Made by a program: the position numbers and the translations under genes. Shown here piece after piece: positions 12,793 to 25,960 of a DNA stretch of 64,000 nucleotides. Below the pieces are notes generated by a model. It was not told where the DNA came from. It searched no databases and saw nothing but the letters and a program-made list of their open reading frames with translations. Position 1 is the stretch's first letter. Each line of letters opens with the position of its first letter. This stretch comes from Brachypodium distachyon (taxonomy: Eukaryota; Streptophyta; Magnoliopsida; Poales; Poaceae): contig NC_016132.3 of NCBI RefSeq assembly GCF_000005505.3, forward strand, positions 43,166,914-43,230,913, read 5' to 3'.

Positions 12793-14357
12793 ATGGCGTC
12801 CTACGACAAGGCCATGGAGTCGTACAAGAAGGCCATCACCACGGCGGCGTCCCTGGCGGCGTCAGCGATGCTGGTGCGGGGCGTCGTCAACGAGCTGGTA
12901 CCCTACGAGGTGCGCAACCTGCTCTTCTCCGGCATGGGCTACCTCCGCTCCCACATGTCCTCCCAGCACACCATCATCATAGAGGAGACAGAGGGCTGGG
13001 CCAACAACCAGCTCTACGACGCCGCACGGGCGTACCTGGCAACGCGGATCAACACCGACATGCAGCGCCTCCGGGTCAGCCGCGTCGACGAGACCAAGAG
13101 CATGATGTTCAGCATGGAGGAAGGCGAGGAGATGGCGGACGTCCACGAGGGCACCGAGTTCAAGTGGCGCCTCGTCTGCCGGGACAACTCCAGCGCCAGC
13201 AGCAGCAACGGCAACGGCAATGGCCGCAGCGGCAATTTCAAGCTCGAGGTCCGGTCCTTCGAGATGAGCTTCCACAGGAAGCACAAGGAGAAAGCCCTCA
13301 ACTCCTACCTTCCTCACATCCTGGCCATGGCCAAGAAGATCAAGGAGCAGGACAGGACGCTCAAGATCTACATGAACGAAGGCGAGTCATGGTTCGCCAT
13401 CGATCTCCACCACCCGTCCACCTTCAGCACGCTTGCCATGGATCACAAGATGAAGCAGTCGGTCATGGATGATCTCGAGCGGTTTGTCAAGAGGAAAGAG
13501 TACTACAAGAAGATCGGCAAGGCATGGAAACGAGGGTACCTGCTGTACGGCCCGCCTGGGACCGGCAAGTCCAGCATGATTGCAGCAATGGCCAATTACC
13601 TCAAGTTTGATGTGTATGATCTCGAGCTGACTGAGGTCAACTGGAACTCCACCCTGAGGAGGTTGCTCATCGGGATGACCAACCGGTCAATCCTTGTCAT
13701 TGAGGACATCGACTGCACTGTCGAGCTGCAACAACGGGAGGAAGGTCAGGAGGGCACCAAATCCAACCCTTCAGAGGACAAGGTTAGAAAGACATTTGGA
13801 ATGTATCATCATCCCCTGCATTTCTTAGTTCCTCTGCTTTCTTTCCATTCTGATGTGTATCTGGATACCACCATGTCCAACAGGTGACACTATCTGGGCT
13901 ACTCAACTTTGTCGACGGGCTTTGGTCAACAAGTGGGGAGGAGAGAATAATCATCTTCACGACAAACTACAAGGAGAGGCTCGACCCTGCGCTTCTGCGC
14001 CCTGGCCGGATGGACATGCACATCCACATGGGGTACTGCTGCCCGGAGTCATTTAGAATCCTCGCCTCCAATTACCACTCCATAGATCACCACGCCACGT
14101 ACCCAGAGATAGAAGAGTTGATCAAGGAGGTCATGGTGACTCCAGCAGAGGTTGCAGAAGTGCTCATGAGGAATGAGGAGACTGACATCGCACTTGAAGG
14201 TCTTATCCAGTTTCTCAAGAGAAAGAGGGATGGTACCAAGGACGGCAAAGCAGAAAATGCTGGCCAGGTGGCCAAGGAGGAAGAACAAGAGGAAGAGAAA
14301 TTGACGAAAAGTGATGTCCCAGACAATCAAAATCAGCAAGATGAAAGCAAAGAATGA
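12793..14357 (+). CDS. BCS1/ASD-type AAA-ATPase, 487 aa, two exons
   Basis: Exons are 12793-13782 and 13884-14357, joined in phase 0 over a 101-base intron. The start is the first ATG after the TATA box. Residues about 15-45 form a hydrophobic N-terminal segment that could anchor or target the protein, followed by the AAA-associated N-terminal region typical of plant ASD-type ATPases. The AAA core shows Walker A GPPGTGKS (253-260), Walker B ILVIEDID (300-307) and, at the start of exon 2, the TTNYKERLDPALLRPGRMD region with sensor and arginine-finger residues. The C-terminus is acidic and lysine-rich. Family members are membrane-associated ATP-driven protein-remodelling machines, several placed in mitochondria or ER and induced by stress. 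That role here is by family only. The gene converges on the DNL zinc-finger gene, with 288 bases between the stop codons. Confidence 0.92.
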
Positions 14358-14645
14358 TGTGTATACACAGTGTGATATCGAAAGATTAGTGCCTCCAACA
14401 AAAATGTATCGTTTTGCTATAATAAGAGATCATTTTTGGAACAATAAGCTAGTCTGGTGTTGTGAATTGTGATACTTCATGAGTGCATACAAGTTCAGTT
14501 ATGAAAAGTAACAGTTGCGATTTCAATGTACAAATACTTTTCAGTATAAGCAGCCCACAATATCCAAATAATCAATGCTGTCAAGACTCAAAACCAAATA
14601 TTTCTAGCGGAAACTAGCCATACCTAGATTGCTTCTAATTACACA

Positions 14646-16253
14646 TCAGTCCTCAGTACAAGTGTTCATCCCATTTTCTTCTCGTAGGTCATACTCAACA
14701 ATTAGACCAAGATTGTCAACAAACTTGTGATACACCTGGCATCCTGCGCACTGTTGTGCAGTACAGTGCATGTTAGAAAATAATGTACAGCATATCTCAG
14801 AAAATAAATGAGCATAGCACTATGGTCTTGTGTCATATTCAAAAAGAGAATGCAATACAATAATATGAGCAAAGCTGCTGACTGAATGCTGCAAATAAAT
14901 AAATACACTAAACAACTTACCTGAAGAAAAACTGTTCCTCTTTCATAGGCTACCCGGTTTATCAAACGATTGGTCCTTGCATCACATTTATTACATGTAA
15001 ACTGAACAAGCAAGCTTCTTCTAGGAAGCTTTAAATCAAAAGTGGCTTCCTGCAATTTTACATAGGAACTGCAGTTAAAGAATTGTAGCCTACCAATTGA
15101 TCTGCAGTACGATGCTTGAATTCTAATGATATGTGAATGGCGTTAAAATACTAAAATAATATTATGTCCAGATTATCACCATTTCAAAATGACATAACCA
15201 CCATAGATAACAAAAACTGAGTTATTTCTGCTCAGTTATTCTCATAAGTGTGCGTGTGTGTGTTTCCATACAGTCCTATAATGGCTTATATTACATTTAA
15301 GAAAAATGATAATTTATATCATTAAGCCTTAAGTCTACCAATTCATAAGCTATGGTTTGTGTTAGTTTTGAAGTCCACATAGCTGTTTCAGTGTTATGTG
15401 GGAGCTTGCATAATCAGTCCTTTAAAATGCTTTAAAATACAGGCTGAGAGAATGAGAAAGGGGACAACATGTATGACATGTTTACTATTTCGATATGAAC
15501 TGGAATACGATTGCACAACTATATTCAACCAGTGATCTTTCTTGGAAAAAGAGATTGAACTAAATAAAAAATGCAGGCAAACCACACAATATTCTGGTAA
15601 TTGAATCTAGCAACATCGTCCATCAAAGTAGTGGCTTCCCAAGGTAGTATTATACACTTGTGAATCGACAGCAGATACACATTTATATCTATGTTATCAA
15701 GCAAATATATCAGCAATTTGTATTTAAAGTCCCAAATCTTAAGCAATTATAATATATTTTAGGCAGTAGCTAGGTCAAATTGTTGTTGGTTGAAAAATCG
15801 AATCCATATTTGCAAAATCCCTTATTGCTACTACTACTAAAATAAAATCTAATTTTCACTAACCACCACGAGTCCATAAGCACAAAAGGCAGGCAAAATC
15901 CAAAGTAGTATATCCCCAACAGTATGAAAAGATAAAAACAGAGAGGGAGGGAGCTCACTGCTGGCAACTCCGTGGCATCCGCATCAACCTCACTGGAGCA
16001 TGCAGAAACATGTAGTCGCCTACGATGGTATGAAACCCTCAGCCTGCAGAGAGAGCACACAAGCTTATTAGCTTAGTCATCCCTGAGCTGAATCTGACAC
16101 GAGAAGAGGCTAGTATGGAGCTTACCCTGTTGCCAATGCCCTGGGCTTTGAGGAAGTGAGGGAGACACGTGAAGGAGGCACAACACGGACGCAGTGACTG
16201 ACTGAGAACGGCAGTGCCGTCAAGCAGCCGTAGGCCACAAGCGTCGTTGTCAT
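14646..16253 (-). CDS. DNL-type zinc-finger protein (HSP70-escort family), 148 aa, four exons
   Basis: Minus-strand coding exons are 16253-16126, 16043-15959, 15049-14921 and 14750-14646. They join with GT-AG borders in continuous frame to 149 codons with the stop. The first about 65 residues are Ser/Thr/Arg-rich with few acidic residues, as in a chloroplast or mitochondrial transit peptide. The core has two cysteine pairs, CNKC (90-93) and CAGC (115-118), then VDNLG (125-129), the signature of DNL/Tim15/HEP zinc fingers. Proteins of this family bind organellar HSP70 and keep it soluble. A role as an HSP70 escort in plastid or mitochondrion is inferred from the family. The last cysteine pair is encoded in the final exon, so both halves of the zinc site are retained. 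The upstream flank carries a 281-bp tandem duplication. Confidence 0.88.
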
Positions 16254-16376
16254 TGGACAGCGGCTATTGGATTCAGTCCGCTTCTCTCTGGTTCCTCCTC
16301 AGGCTTGTGTGCTCTTGGCTGGCAGAATCGCTGAAAGTAAGCCTGCGCATTTGGTTAAATTTCAGCAAATACGGCA

Positions 16377-16942
16377 TGGAATCAAAATACAGTTCAGTTT
16401 TGGTATCTAACACTGTTTCGGTAAAAACCAAAGTTGACACGAATTAGAAACAATGAGGTGACAACATTTTAGCTTTGTGTGCATGTCTGATACTTAATAT
16501 CTTGAGATTGATCATCAAGCATATTTTAACATCTTATTGATTTTAAGAAATAATACTCACATCGATAAGCAAGCATGAGTAGAGCAATAGAAATTACACA
16601 TAACAGCATAGCCAGTTTTTACTTTTCAGTGATCTAAATAGGATAGCAGGACACACATGGAATCAAAATACAGTTCAGTTTTCGTATATAACACTGTTTT
16701 GGTAAAAACCAAAGTTGACACGAATTAGAAACAATGAGGTGACAGTATTTTAGCTTCGTTTACATATCTGATGACTTAATATCTTGAGATTGATCATCAA
16801 GCATATTTGAACATATTATTGATTTTATAAGAAATAATACTCACATCGATAAGCAAGCATGAGTAGAGCAATAGAAATTACCCATAACAGCATAGCCAGT
16901 TTTTACATTTCAGTGATCTAAATAGGATAGCAGGACACACAC
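16377..16942. repeat. 281-bp direct tandem duplication
   Basis: Two adjacent copies, 16377-16657 and 16658-16942, share almost all their sequence. Both include the block from GGAATCAAAATACAGTTCAG to ATAGGATAGCAGGACACACA. They differ by scattered substitutions and a few one- or two-base indels, so the duplication is fairly recent. It lies upstream of the DNL zinc-finger gene and has no evident coding content. Confidence 0.9.
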
Positions 16943-17039
16943 AAGCATAGAGACAAGCCTACAACCAAAATAATAATAGAGTGTGACCTCCGTGACTTCA
17001 TGACATGTACGCAAAAGCATAGCTACAAGTTTAGTACTG

Positions 17040-17400
17040 ATTACTTATTAGAACAATCTGACAGGAGACGGTGAGAGAGAGAGAGAGCAAGCGCTTAGGC
17101 AGCGAGCACCGGTGAGCGGAGTGGTGCCGGAGAAGATGCAGGGACCGGCAGCACCGCGGAGAGCCCAGAGCTGTGCAGGGATGGGATCAGAGGAGGGGCC
17201 GAGGAGGCCAGGCGCCTGGGCTTTCATGCCGCGTTTAGGGTTAGGCTTGCCGCGTCTCTGGTTCCCTGCTTCTCTCGTCTCGTGTCTTTTTTTAGCAGAC
17301 ACTTTTCTCATGTCGGGAGGAATGAGATTGACAGGCAACAAGCATGGGGCTGGGCCATTCTCTAAGCACACTTAGGCACTTGGTAAAAAAAAAAGCACAC
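17040..17400. other. GC-richer block with an open minus-strand frame
   Basis: The minus strand is open for about 100 codons (17371-17048) and includes a GA microsatellite. I recognise no domain. It could be the remnant of a first exon or transit-peptide exon, or chance. Confidence 0.25.
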
Positions 17401-17403
17401 TTA

Positions 17404-17855
17404 GGCATTGTTTGATTGCTAGGGAACCAATCCTTAGTAGAATCAATTCATCAAGGGATTGGGTTGATCGCCCTCTCATCACCCATCCCCAAGGAGGTTG
17501 AATCCCTTTCTACACTCCTCTACTAGAAAGTTTGTTTGGATAAAATCAGGGTTCTATGGATTGGAAATGATTCAGGCAGTAGATGTGACGTCATGATTCA
17601 TGAATGTGTTTTTTACAGCAGAATCATTTAAAATATGAATAACATTATTTAGCAGATTTCTCTATTTGAATTAAGCATACTTGTAAAGATTTTTCTATTT
17701 TCATACAAGCAGTTATTTCTTTAAATAATTATTTCTAACAAACGGCTATTTTCTGCTAGGAGCAGTTCGGTGCTGAAATGGACATACATAAAGAAGTGTT
17801 GTTCTGCTTTTCTAATGTCCGAAAAGTTGCTTCTGGATCCCAAGTTTCCTCAATC
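17404..17855 (-). mobile_element. Non-autonomous TIR transposon copy, inverted relative to 61960-62571
   Basis: From GGCATTGTTTGATTGCTAGGG this block matches, as reverse complement, the element at 61960-62571, including the AGGGGATT/AATCCCTT motifs and the run around tcatacaagcagttatttc. Similarity fades after about 17855, so the distal end of this copy is missing or diverged. The terminus resembles grass PIF/Harbinger- or hAT-like MITEs (GGC.TTGTTTGGTT). Confidence 0.65.
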
Positions 17856-20800
17856 ATGCTTTTCTAACAATTTGTTCCAATCAATACCAATGCTTGTTCA
17901 GTAGTTTGGATTGGAGAACAGGATCAAAGCAATATCAAAACCCTAGAAAAATCGTGCCCGAAGGAGCAGTCAAGGCAAAGGAGGAGGTCCAGGGTGGCAG
18001 ACCCAGGATTTGACCAATTTGGAGCCAGATTTGAACGCACAATAAAAAAATTAACACTGCATATAAAAATTTGCCAAAAGAAAAAACCCAAATTGCTAAT
18101 AAGATCTCATAAGTCATATCATCATTTTTTATATCATTTTCACGGTCTCAACAATCCTACATATTTACACACTAAGGAATCAATTTATCTATCACCACAC
18201 TACCACAGGGCAATAATGCAATACCAATATGTCAATCAATCAATAATTCAATTTATCAACAGAATCAGGCAATAATTTGTTGACTGAATTGAGAAATCAA
18301 TGATTCAGAATTTAGAACACGAAATTCAATAAGTAGCGCCGCCTACCTGAACTCGAGCTTTTGTTCTGCATCAAGCAATTTCTACGCCAAAAGTTTCTAA
18401 TAAGAAAGCATACAAGAAGAAGGCAATTTGTAGCAGTAAGCATATATGACTCCAACCATATATATTTCCAGCTACCCATACCTAAAGACTGAAATTGTGA
18501 AAAAATTCAGTGCTTGTGCTAAAAACATTCCTAATTTGAGCAGACATACTTGTGATTCAAACCTCTGTCATCCGAAAAAATGCGGTTCTAACAGGGGTGG
18601 ATTGGAAGAAAATTGAGATATAGAGGGTGGGAGAGGAAACTCACCTTGCCTGCGGGCTGCAGCGTCCTGGGGCAAAGGGTAGGGGGGAGGCGCGTGTATG
18701 GAGACGGATGTGCTTTCCGGGAGAAATCGGGGGACGGCGGCGGCTACTGCTCCGCGGTGGAGTCGGGTTGTCGTCAGCGGCGTGGTCACGGGAGGAGGTC
18801 CGGCGGCTGGGTCGCTGGAGGAGGAGGTACAGCCGTACAGGGACGGGATCGCGGAAGGAGATCGGGAGCTAGCAGTAGGATGGCGGAGGAGTAGACGGCG
18901 GGGTCCGCGGGGAGGTCCAGCCGGCGGCAGCGCGTGGAGCAGCCATTCTCCCCTGTTCGCGCGGGTGCGGGGCTGCAGAGTGCACGGGGGAGAGGAGATT
19001 TTCTATTTCCTTTTCTTTTTTGTGATAAGAGGAGGAGATACGGGACTGGAAAGACCGAAAGAGGGAGCGAAGCGAACCTGCGGGCCGGTGGCACAAAGTT
19101 CTCAGAAATGCACCCCGGCGAGGCATTCCTTCGAACACCCACAGGGTATCAGAAGTACAACTCCATCCGCCGCCGCCGCACACGCCAACGGGGCGTCCCG
19201 ACGAGCGAGCCGCCATCTCTGCACACGCGCGCTGCTGCACGGGCGCCGCCACTGCTGGCCACAGCCCCGCTGCCTCTGCGCCGCCTCCGTTCGCCTACAC
19301 GCGGGAGAAAGATAGAGAGGGAGCTAGAGGGGAGGCCGGGGGAGGGAGGAGATTGGATGCAATAGAGAGAGCCAGAGAGCAGGGGGCTAAGTCGGGCCGT
19401 CGGGGAGAGAGATAACGAGGAGTCGCCGCTGCCTGAGACTATGTAGGGCTCGTTTTTAATGCATTGACACACTGGATCCGGCTAATGCAGGGGGAGGAGG
19501 CAGGGCCAGGGGCTGACTGGAGAGAATCCTGTCGGAGGAGGGCGAGGAGAAAGGGGCGGGAACTGACCGGAGAGAATCCCCTCGCTCGTCGTTAGAGGAG
19601 GAGGAGTCGGGGTCGGTGGAGGTGGCAGCAGCGCACAAGGGAAGTTCTCGACGCAACTTGGCTCGGGGAAGAGAAGTCGACCGCTGCTACTGGAGGAGCC
19701 GAGGAGGTGGTGCCGCGAGCCGCGAGACGTACTCGGGAGGCTGCGGCCGTGCGGCGGGACTCCTTCCCCTCCGGCCTCCGCCCCGCTCCAACAATTTCGC
19801 TCCCTCCTCCTTTCCTTTTCGCTGGGGGAGGATTGTTTCCACGGTGGTTTTTGTCCACTGGAAAAGGCCAGTATCTGCTGGAGCCCGGCCCGCTGTAAAA
19901 AAAGAGAGAGAAAGAGCGGGAACCCGCTGTCAGAACAAGAAGAAGAAGAGCGGGAACCCGCTGTCACGCGCAAAGCAACGAGGAGGAAAGAGAAGAGGAT
20001 CCAGGAGGCGCCGCCACCGTGATCTACCAGCCGCTGGAGCTCATCTTGCCGGGCCACCATCTGTTAGATGTAATCCCGCACCTGCCGTCAAGGAGAAGGA
20101 AGGGCATCCGCCGCCCATCCCGCCCGCCCCCGGCCGCGCTGGCACACATCCCCCTGCCCCCGCCCGCCCTCTGCCTCGCGTGGATCGACAGCGCCACCGC
20201 ACCTGCCGCTCGCCTCTTCACTCGTCGTGCAGGGAGAAGGGAAAGAGAAGGGAGGAACGTACCTTGGCGGGAGGAGCGGGAAGAGGACCGATTCCGTTGG
20301 CGCAGCAGCGATAGGGACTCCCAATCCGACGGACGAACCTGGGGGCTCCCGATGGGGATTTGGGGACCGGGTAGGAGTTGGATGGGTGTTCTGCATTTTT
20401 GCTGAAAACCCCCAAATATAACTATTGGGGGTCATTTGAATAGTCTGTTGGTGATGCTCTAAGAGGCGGCGGCCTGCACTCCACGGTTTGATGATGTCTA
20501 CTGGTCACCATCATGTTGTGTCATTGTTGCTCCTTTCGATGCGCTGGTGACTGTGAAGGCTAGGTTGATTTTGACTTGTGAATATGGGAGTTGGGGATCC
20601 TTGTGACCTCATTCTTCTTCGCCTCGTGACCTTAGTGTCTCCTGCATTCCTTCTGCCAGTTCCTCGGCGTGCCCGTTCGGCAACTCTCAGAGGCCTCCAT
20701 TCTCCTCCTCCCTTCCCTGCCATCCGCTCCCCAGATGCTAATTCATGTATGTAGAATTTTAGATATAAACATTTGGGGCTTGAGCTAAACGGCAAATTAT

Positions 20801-22350
20801 TGATGTATATTTTTTTGTGGAAGGCATAGAGGCAAGCAGTGCACTTGTTTGAAGACCTCACATTGTTTTAATTTCGTACACGAGTAGCATCATTTTCCTC
20901 GCATAAACTATTTGCTCTACATAGTCAGGCCATCCTCTCTTTACTTATATTATCCCTAATCCCTGTGTGTTCGAGAATTAGGTTTATGTTTTTTTCTTTT
21001 GCTTCCGTTGATTGTGTCGTGTCATAAATTTCCATTTATGTTCCTCTTTTGCTTCACCAGATCTGGCACCAGAAATTTCCTATGCAGCGTCCTTGATATC
21101 AAACTCAACAGGTATGCAGTAGATGTATTAGAGGCTAAATTATGTGTGCATCGGTAATAGATCAACTGAAAACAAATTAAAATAAGTTATGGAGGAGCAT
21201 AACTTTTAAAATGGTACTACAGGATAAAACAACAATAAGATGGTGTTTCCATTGCTAAAATCGAGTACTTATTTATTTATGTGTTGGTACAAGTGAAATG
21301 ACTACTGTGTGAATTATCTAGATTTATAATGCTCTTAGCAACCATCATCTTATCACAGTTTTACATAGTTTTCTTTTCTAACCAGAAAGTCACTGCCGTA
21401 TATTCAGTTATTTGCATGTGTTTTGGACTGATATATGAACTATTCTCTAAAATAACTGTTTCTCAAACTTTTGATGATCATGCCATATACTGCTCTCTTT
21501 CTCCTCAATCGGTAAAATAGTCAGCTAGTATTGATACGTCGTTTGGTGGTTTTGCCAATACGGAGTAAAACAGTGTGGGTCTTCTTATGTCACCTGACTG
21601 ATGGTTTCAATTATCTGCAACGGTAATCTGATATGATTTGTTTCAACTTTTCCTGATATTTTTCCCCTTTTAGAGCTAGGCTGGGATTGGATCGATACCT
21701 GCTATATATGTATGATTTTCCAAACTACTTGTGATGGATATCCATTTTCTGATATGATTTTTTTTCTGATTTTTCCTGATAATTTTCGTGCCCTGGATTT
21801 CTTCCCCTCTCCCTTGTTTTGAAATTAGTGGCAAGAATATTTCTTGGTTCGGGAGATCTCCCCCATGGTGGAACGGGATCCCATGTGTTCCTGAAAATCC
21901 TCGGCAGGGGATTTTGGTGCCCCGTTTTTTTCTTACTCCCTCCGATCCATATTAATTGTTGAAATATTACATCCATATTTGGACAAATTTGAGACAATTA
22001 ATATGGATCAGAGAGAGTAGTAAGTTAGCAACCAAACAAAGCCGTAATGAATAGGATGCAGCTCTTCTGCATCCTCTCCAGAAATCCTGCAAAATTGTTA
22101 TTTGTTACCTACGATGTCTTGATCTCACCTGACACGAGAAGTGCAAGAATAACAGGTTCATAACTTTTCCGGAACAAAATTAATAAGCCACTATTACTGT
22201 TCACTACTCTGTGCAAATTTATACCATGCTATCCTAGTTCAACTAAATAATAGGTGAGATTACATTTTATGGTAGTATGAATTACAAGTATTGTGCAAAA
22301 TAATCTGCACTTTTGTTTTTCTCTTGATGTGCTTGGGCTGTGCCAAAGGT
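17856..22350. other. Gene-poor region: transposon-like, GC-rich and AT-rich parts
   Basis: No supported protein gene. On the minus strand possible splice sites occur: a donor after ...CGCAGGCAAG at about 18647 and a donor after ...CTCGAGTTCAG at about 18356. They may be exons of a non-coding or decayed transcript. The GC-rich block 18600-20460 is open in several frames without domains. It ends near 20463 in a sequence that reads TTAGAGCATCACCAACAG on the minus strand, a motif I associate with ends of grass DNA transposons. A possible 5' UTR exon of the E2 pseudogene is 21061-21111. Confidence 0.4.
21934..22019. mobile_element. Stowaway-type MITE
   Basis: An 86-bp TA-flanked inverted-repeat element with termini CTCCCTCCGATCC and GGATCAGAGAGAG. 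It lies upstream of the E2 pseudogene. Confidence 0.75.
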
Positions 22351-24775
<2,425 letters not shown>

Positions 24776-25093
24776 ATGAACGTGAAAAGGTACCTTCAAG
24801 GTCAAGGTTATCGTTTATGAGGAGACGGTTCGTCCCTGTCTGGAAAGCTTCGAAGCTAATTCCAATAGATAAATAATAAATTTGACTCCAGATGCCGCCA
24901 TGTAAACCCCTCCGAAGATGAAGATGTCCCTTATGTAAGTTCTCTTGCTGTTTTTGGGTAGATCATGCGCGTTAGTTTTTTGTGTTTCCCTATGGATGAT
25001 TTGAGGGGACTTAGAGACTGTTGTAGGTAGCATCTATTCTGATTAGAAGCAAAGTGTAAGAACTCAGATGTACTCCGTACTCCATTTGCTTTC

Positions 25094-25203
25094 TACTCCC
25101 TCCATTCCAAATAAGTGTCACAATTTTGTCTAAACACGTTTCATTGTGTAGATCCGCTCATTTTGGAAAAAAAAATTGCGACACTTACTTTGGGACAGAA
25201 GTA
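25094..25203. mobile_element. Stowaway-type MITE
   Basis: A TA-flanked element with diverged terminal inverted repeats (CTCCCTCCATTCC ... TTTGGGACAGAAG) and the internal stretch tgtcacaattttgtc paired with gcgacacttac. Confidence 0.65.
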
Positions 25204-25429
25204 TATGTCTTACCCTGCTAGTATACTGTATAGGCAGTTAGATTTGCTTCCTATGATCTCTGCTTGCCACAGTTTCGCCTCGATCTACAAGGCTACAACT
25301 ACAAGCAGGCATTTCACTTAAATTAAATCGATCAACCATAAGTACAGTGCCTGTTCTCTTACTTCCTAATGCTTCCTACAATCAACCATCATGGCATGTT
25401 TCCTCCTCTGATGCTAAATTATTGACTCA

Positions 25430-25516
25430 AATTTGTCCAAATATGGATGTATCTATTCTTAAAAAGCGTCTAGATACATGTAATATTTCGACAACAATTT
25501 AGGATCGGAGTGAGTA
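25430..25516. mobile_element. Partial Stowaway-type MITE
   Basis: Retains the internal part typical of this family (caaatttgtccaaatatggatgtatct ... tagatacatgtaatatttcgac) and one terminus (GGATCGGAGTGAG followed by TA). The other terminus is missing. Confidence 0.6.
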
Positions 25517-25960
25517 TAAAACAAACAAACAAAAAACCTGTGGCCTGTTTCCCACATTGTCTCTGAAAGCTTAGACTACACTGAATGTTGGCTTCATTCG
25601 CTTTGCTGCTTTGTCTTGCTTCGTATGAACAATAAAAAAACGTCAAATCCGCCTTCAATTCATGAATCTTTTACCTCAAGAATATTAGTTCGCGGAAATG
25701 TAACCATTTTTTCCTGCGCAAGATAGGAGGAGGACGTGGTCGGATTCGGAAGCAGTTACTCCTATGGACCGTTAACTAGAGGAGACGAGGAGTCCTAAAC
25801 CGCGGTGTATTTGCTCTCATCGCAGGGTTCACGTCAAACTCATCGCACGGTTCGGGAGCATGCTGATGGATTGATGATCACCCCCAAATTCTTCCCATCA
25901 CTGACGCAGGCGGTTACTCAAAACTCTTCTCTCCTGGAACCGCGAGCGCAGCCACGGGCG

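Larger units (their letters stand above)
24776..25960. other. Intergenic, MITE-rich; GEX3 upstream region
   Basis: Contains two Stowaway-type MITEs and otherwise nothing coding that I can support. The final 250 bases are the likely promoter and 5' UTR of the GEX3-like gene. No clear TATA box was seen. Confidence 0.5.

Noticed and set aside
17048..17371. Duplicate first exon of the DNL gene
   Set aside because: No sequence similarity to the DNL exon 1 at 16126-16253, and a GA microsatellite interrupts it.
18698..19315. 205-codon open frame, and neighbouring frames to 20435
   Set aside because: No recognisable motif, overlapping open frames on both strands, and simple-sequence composition.
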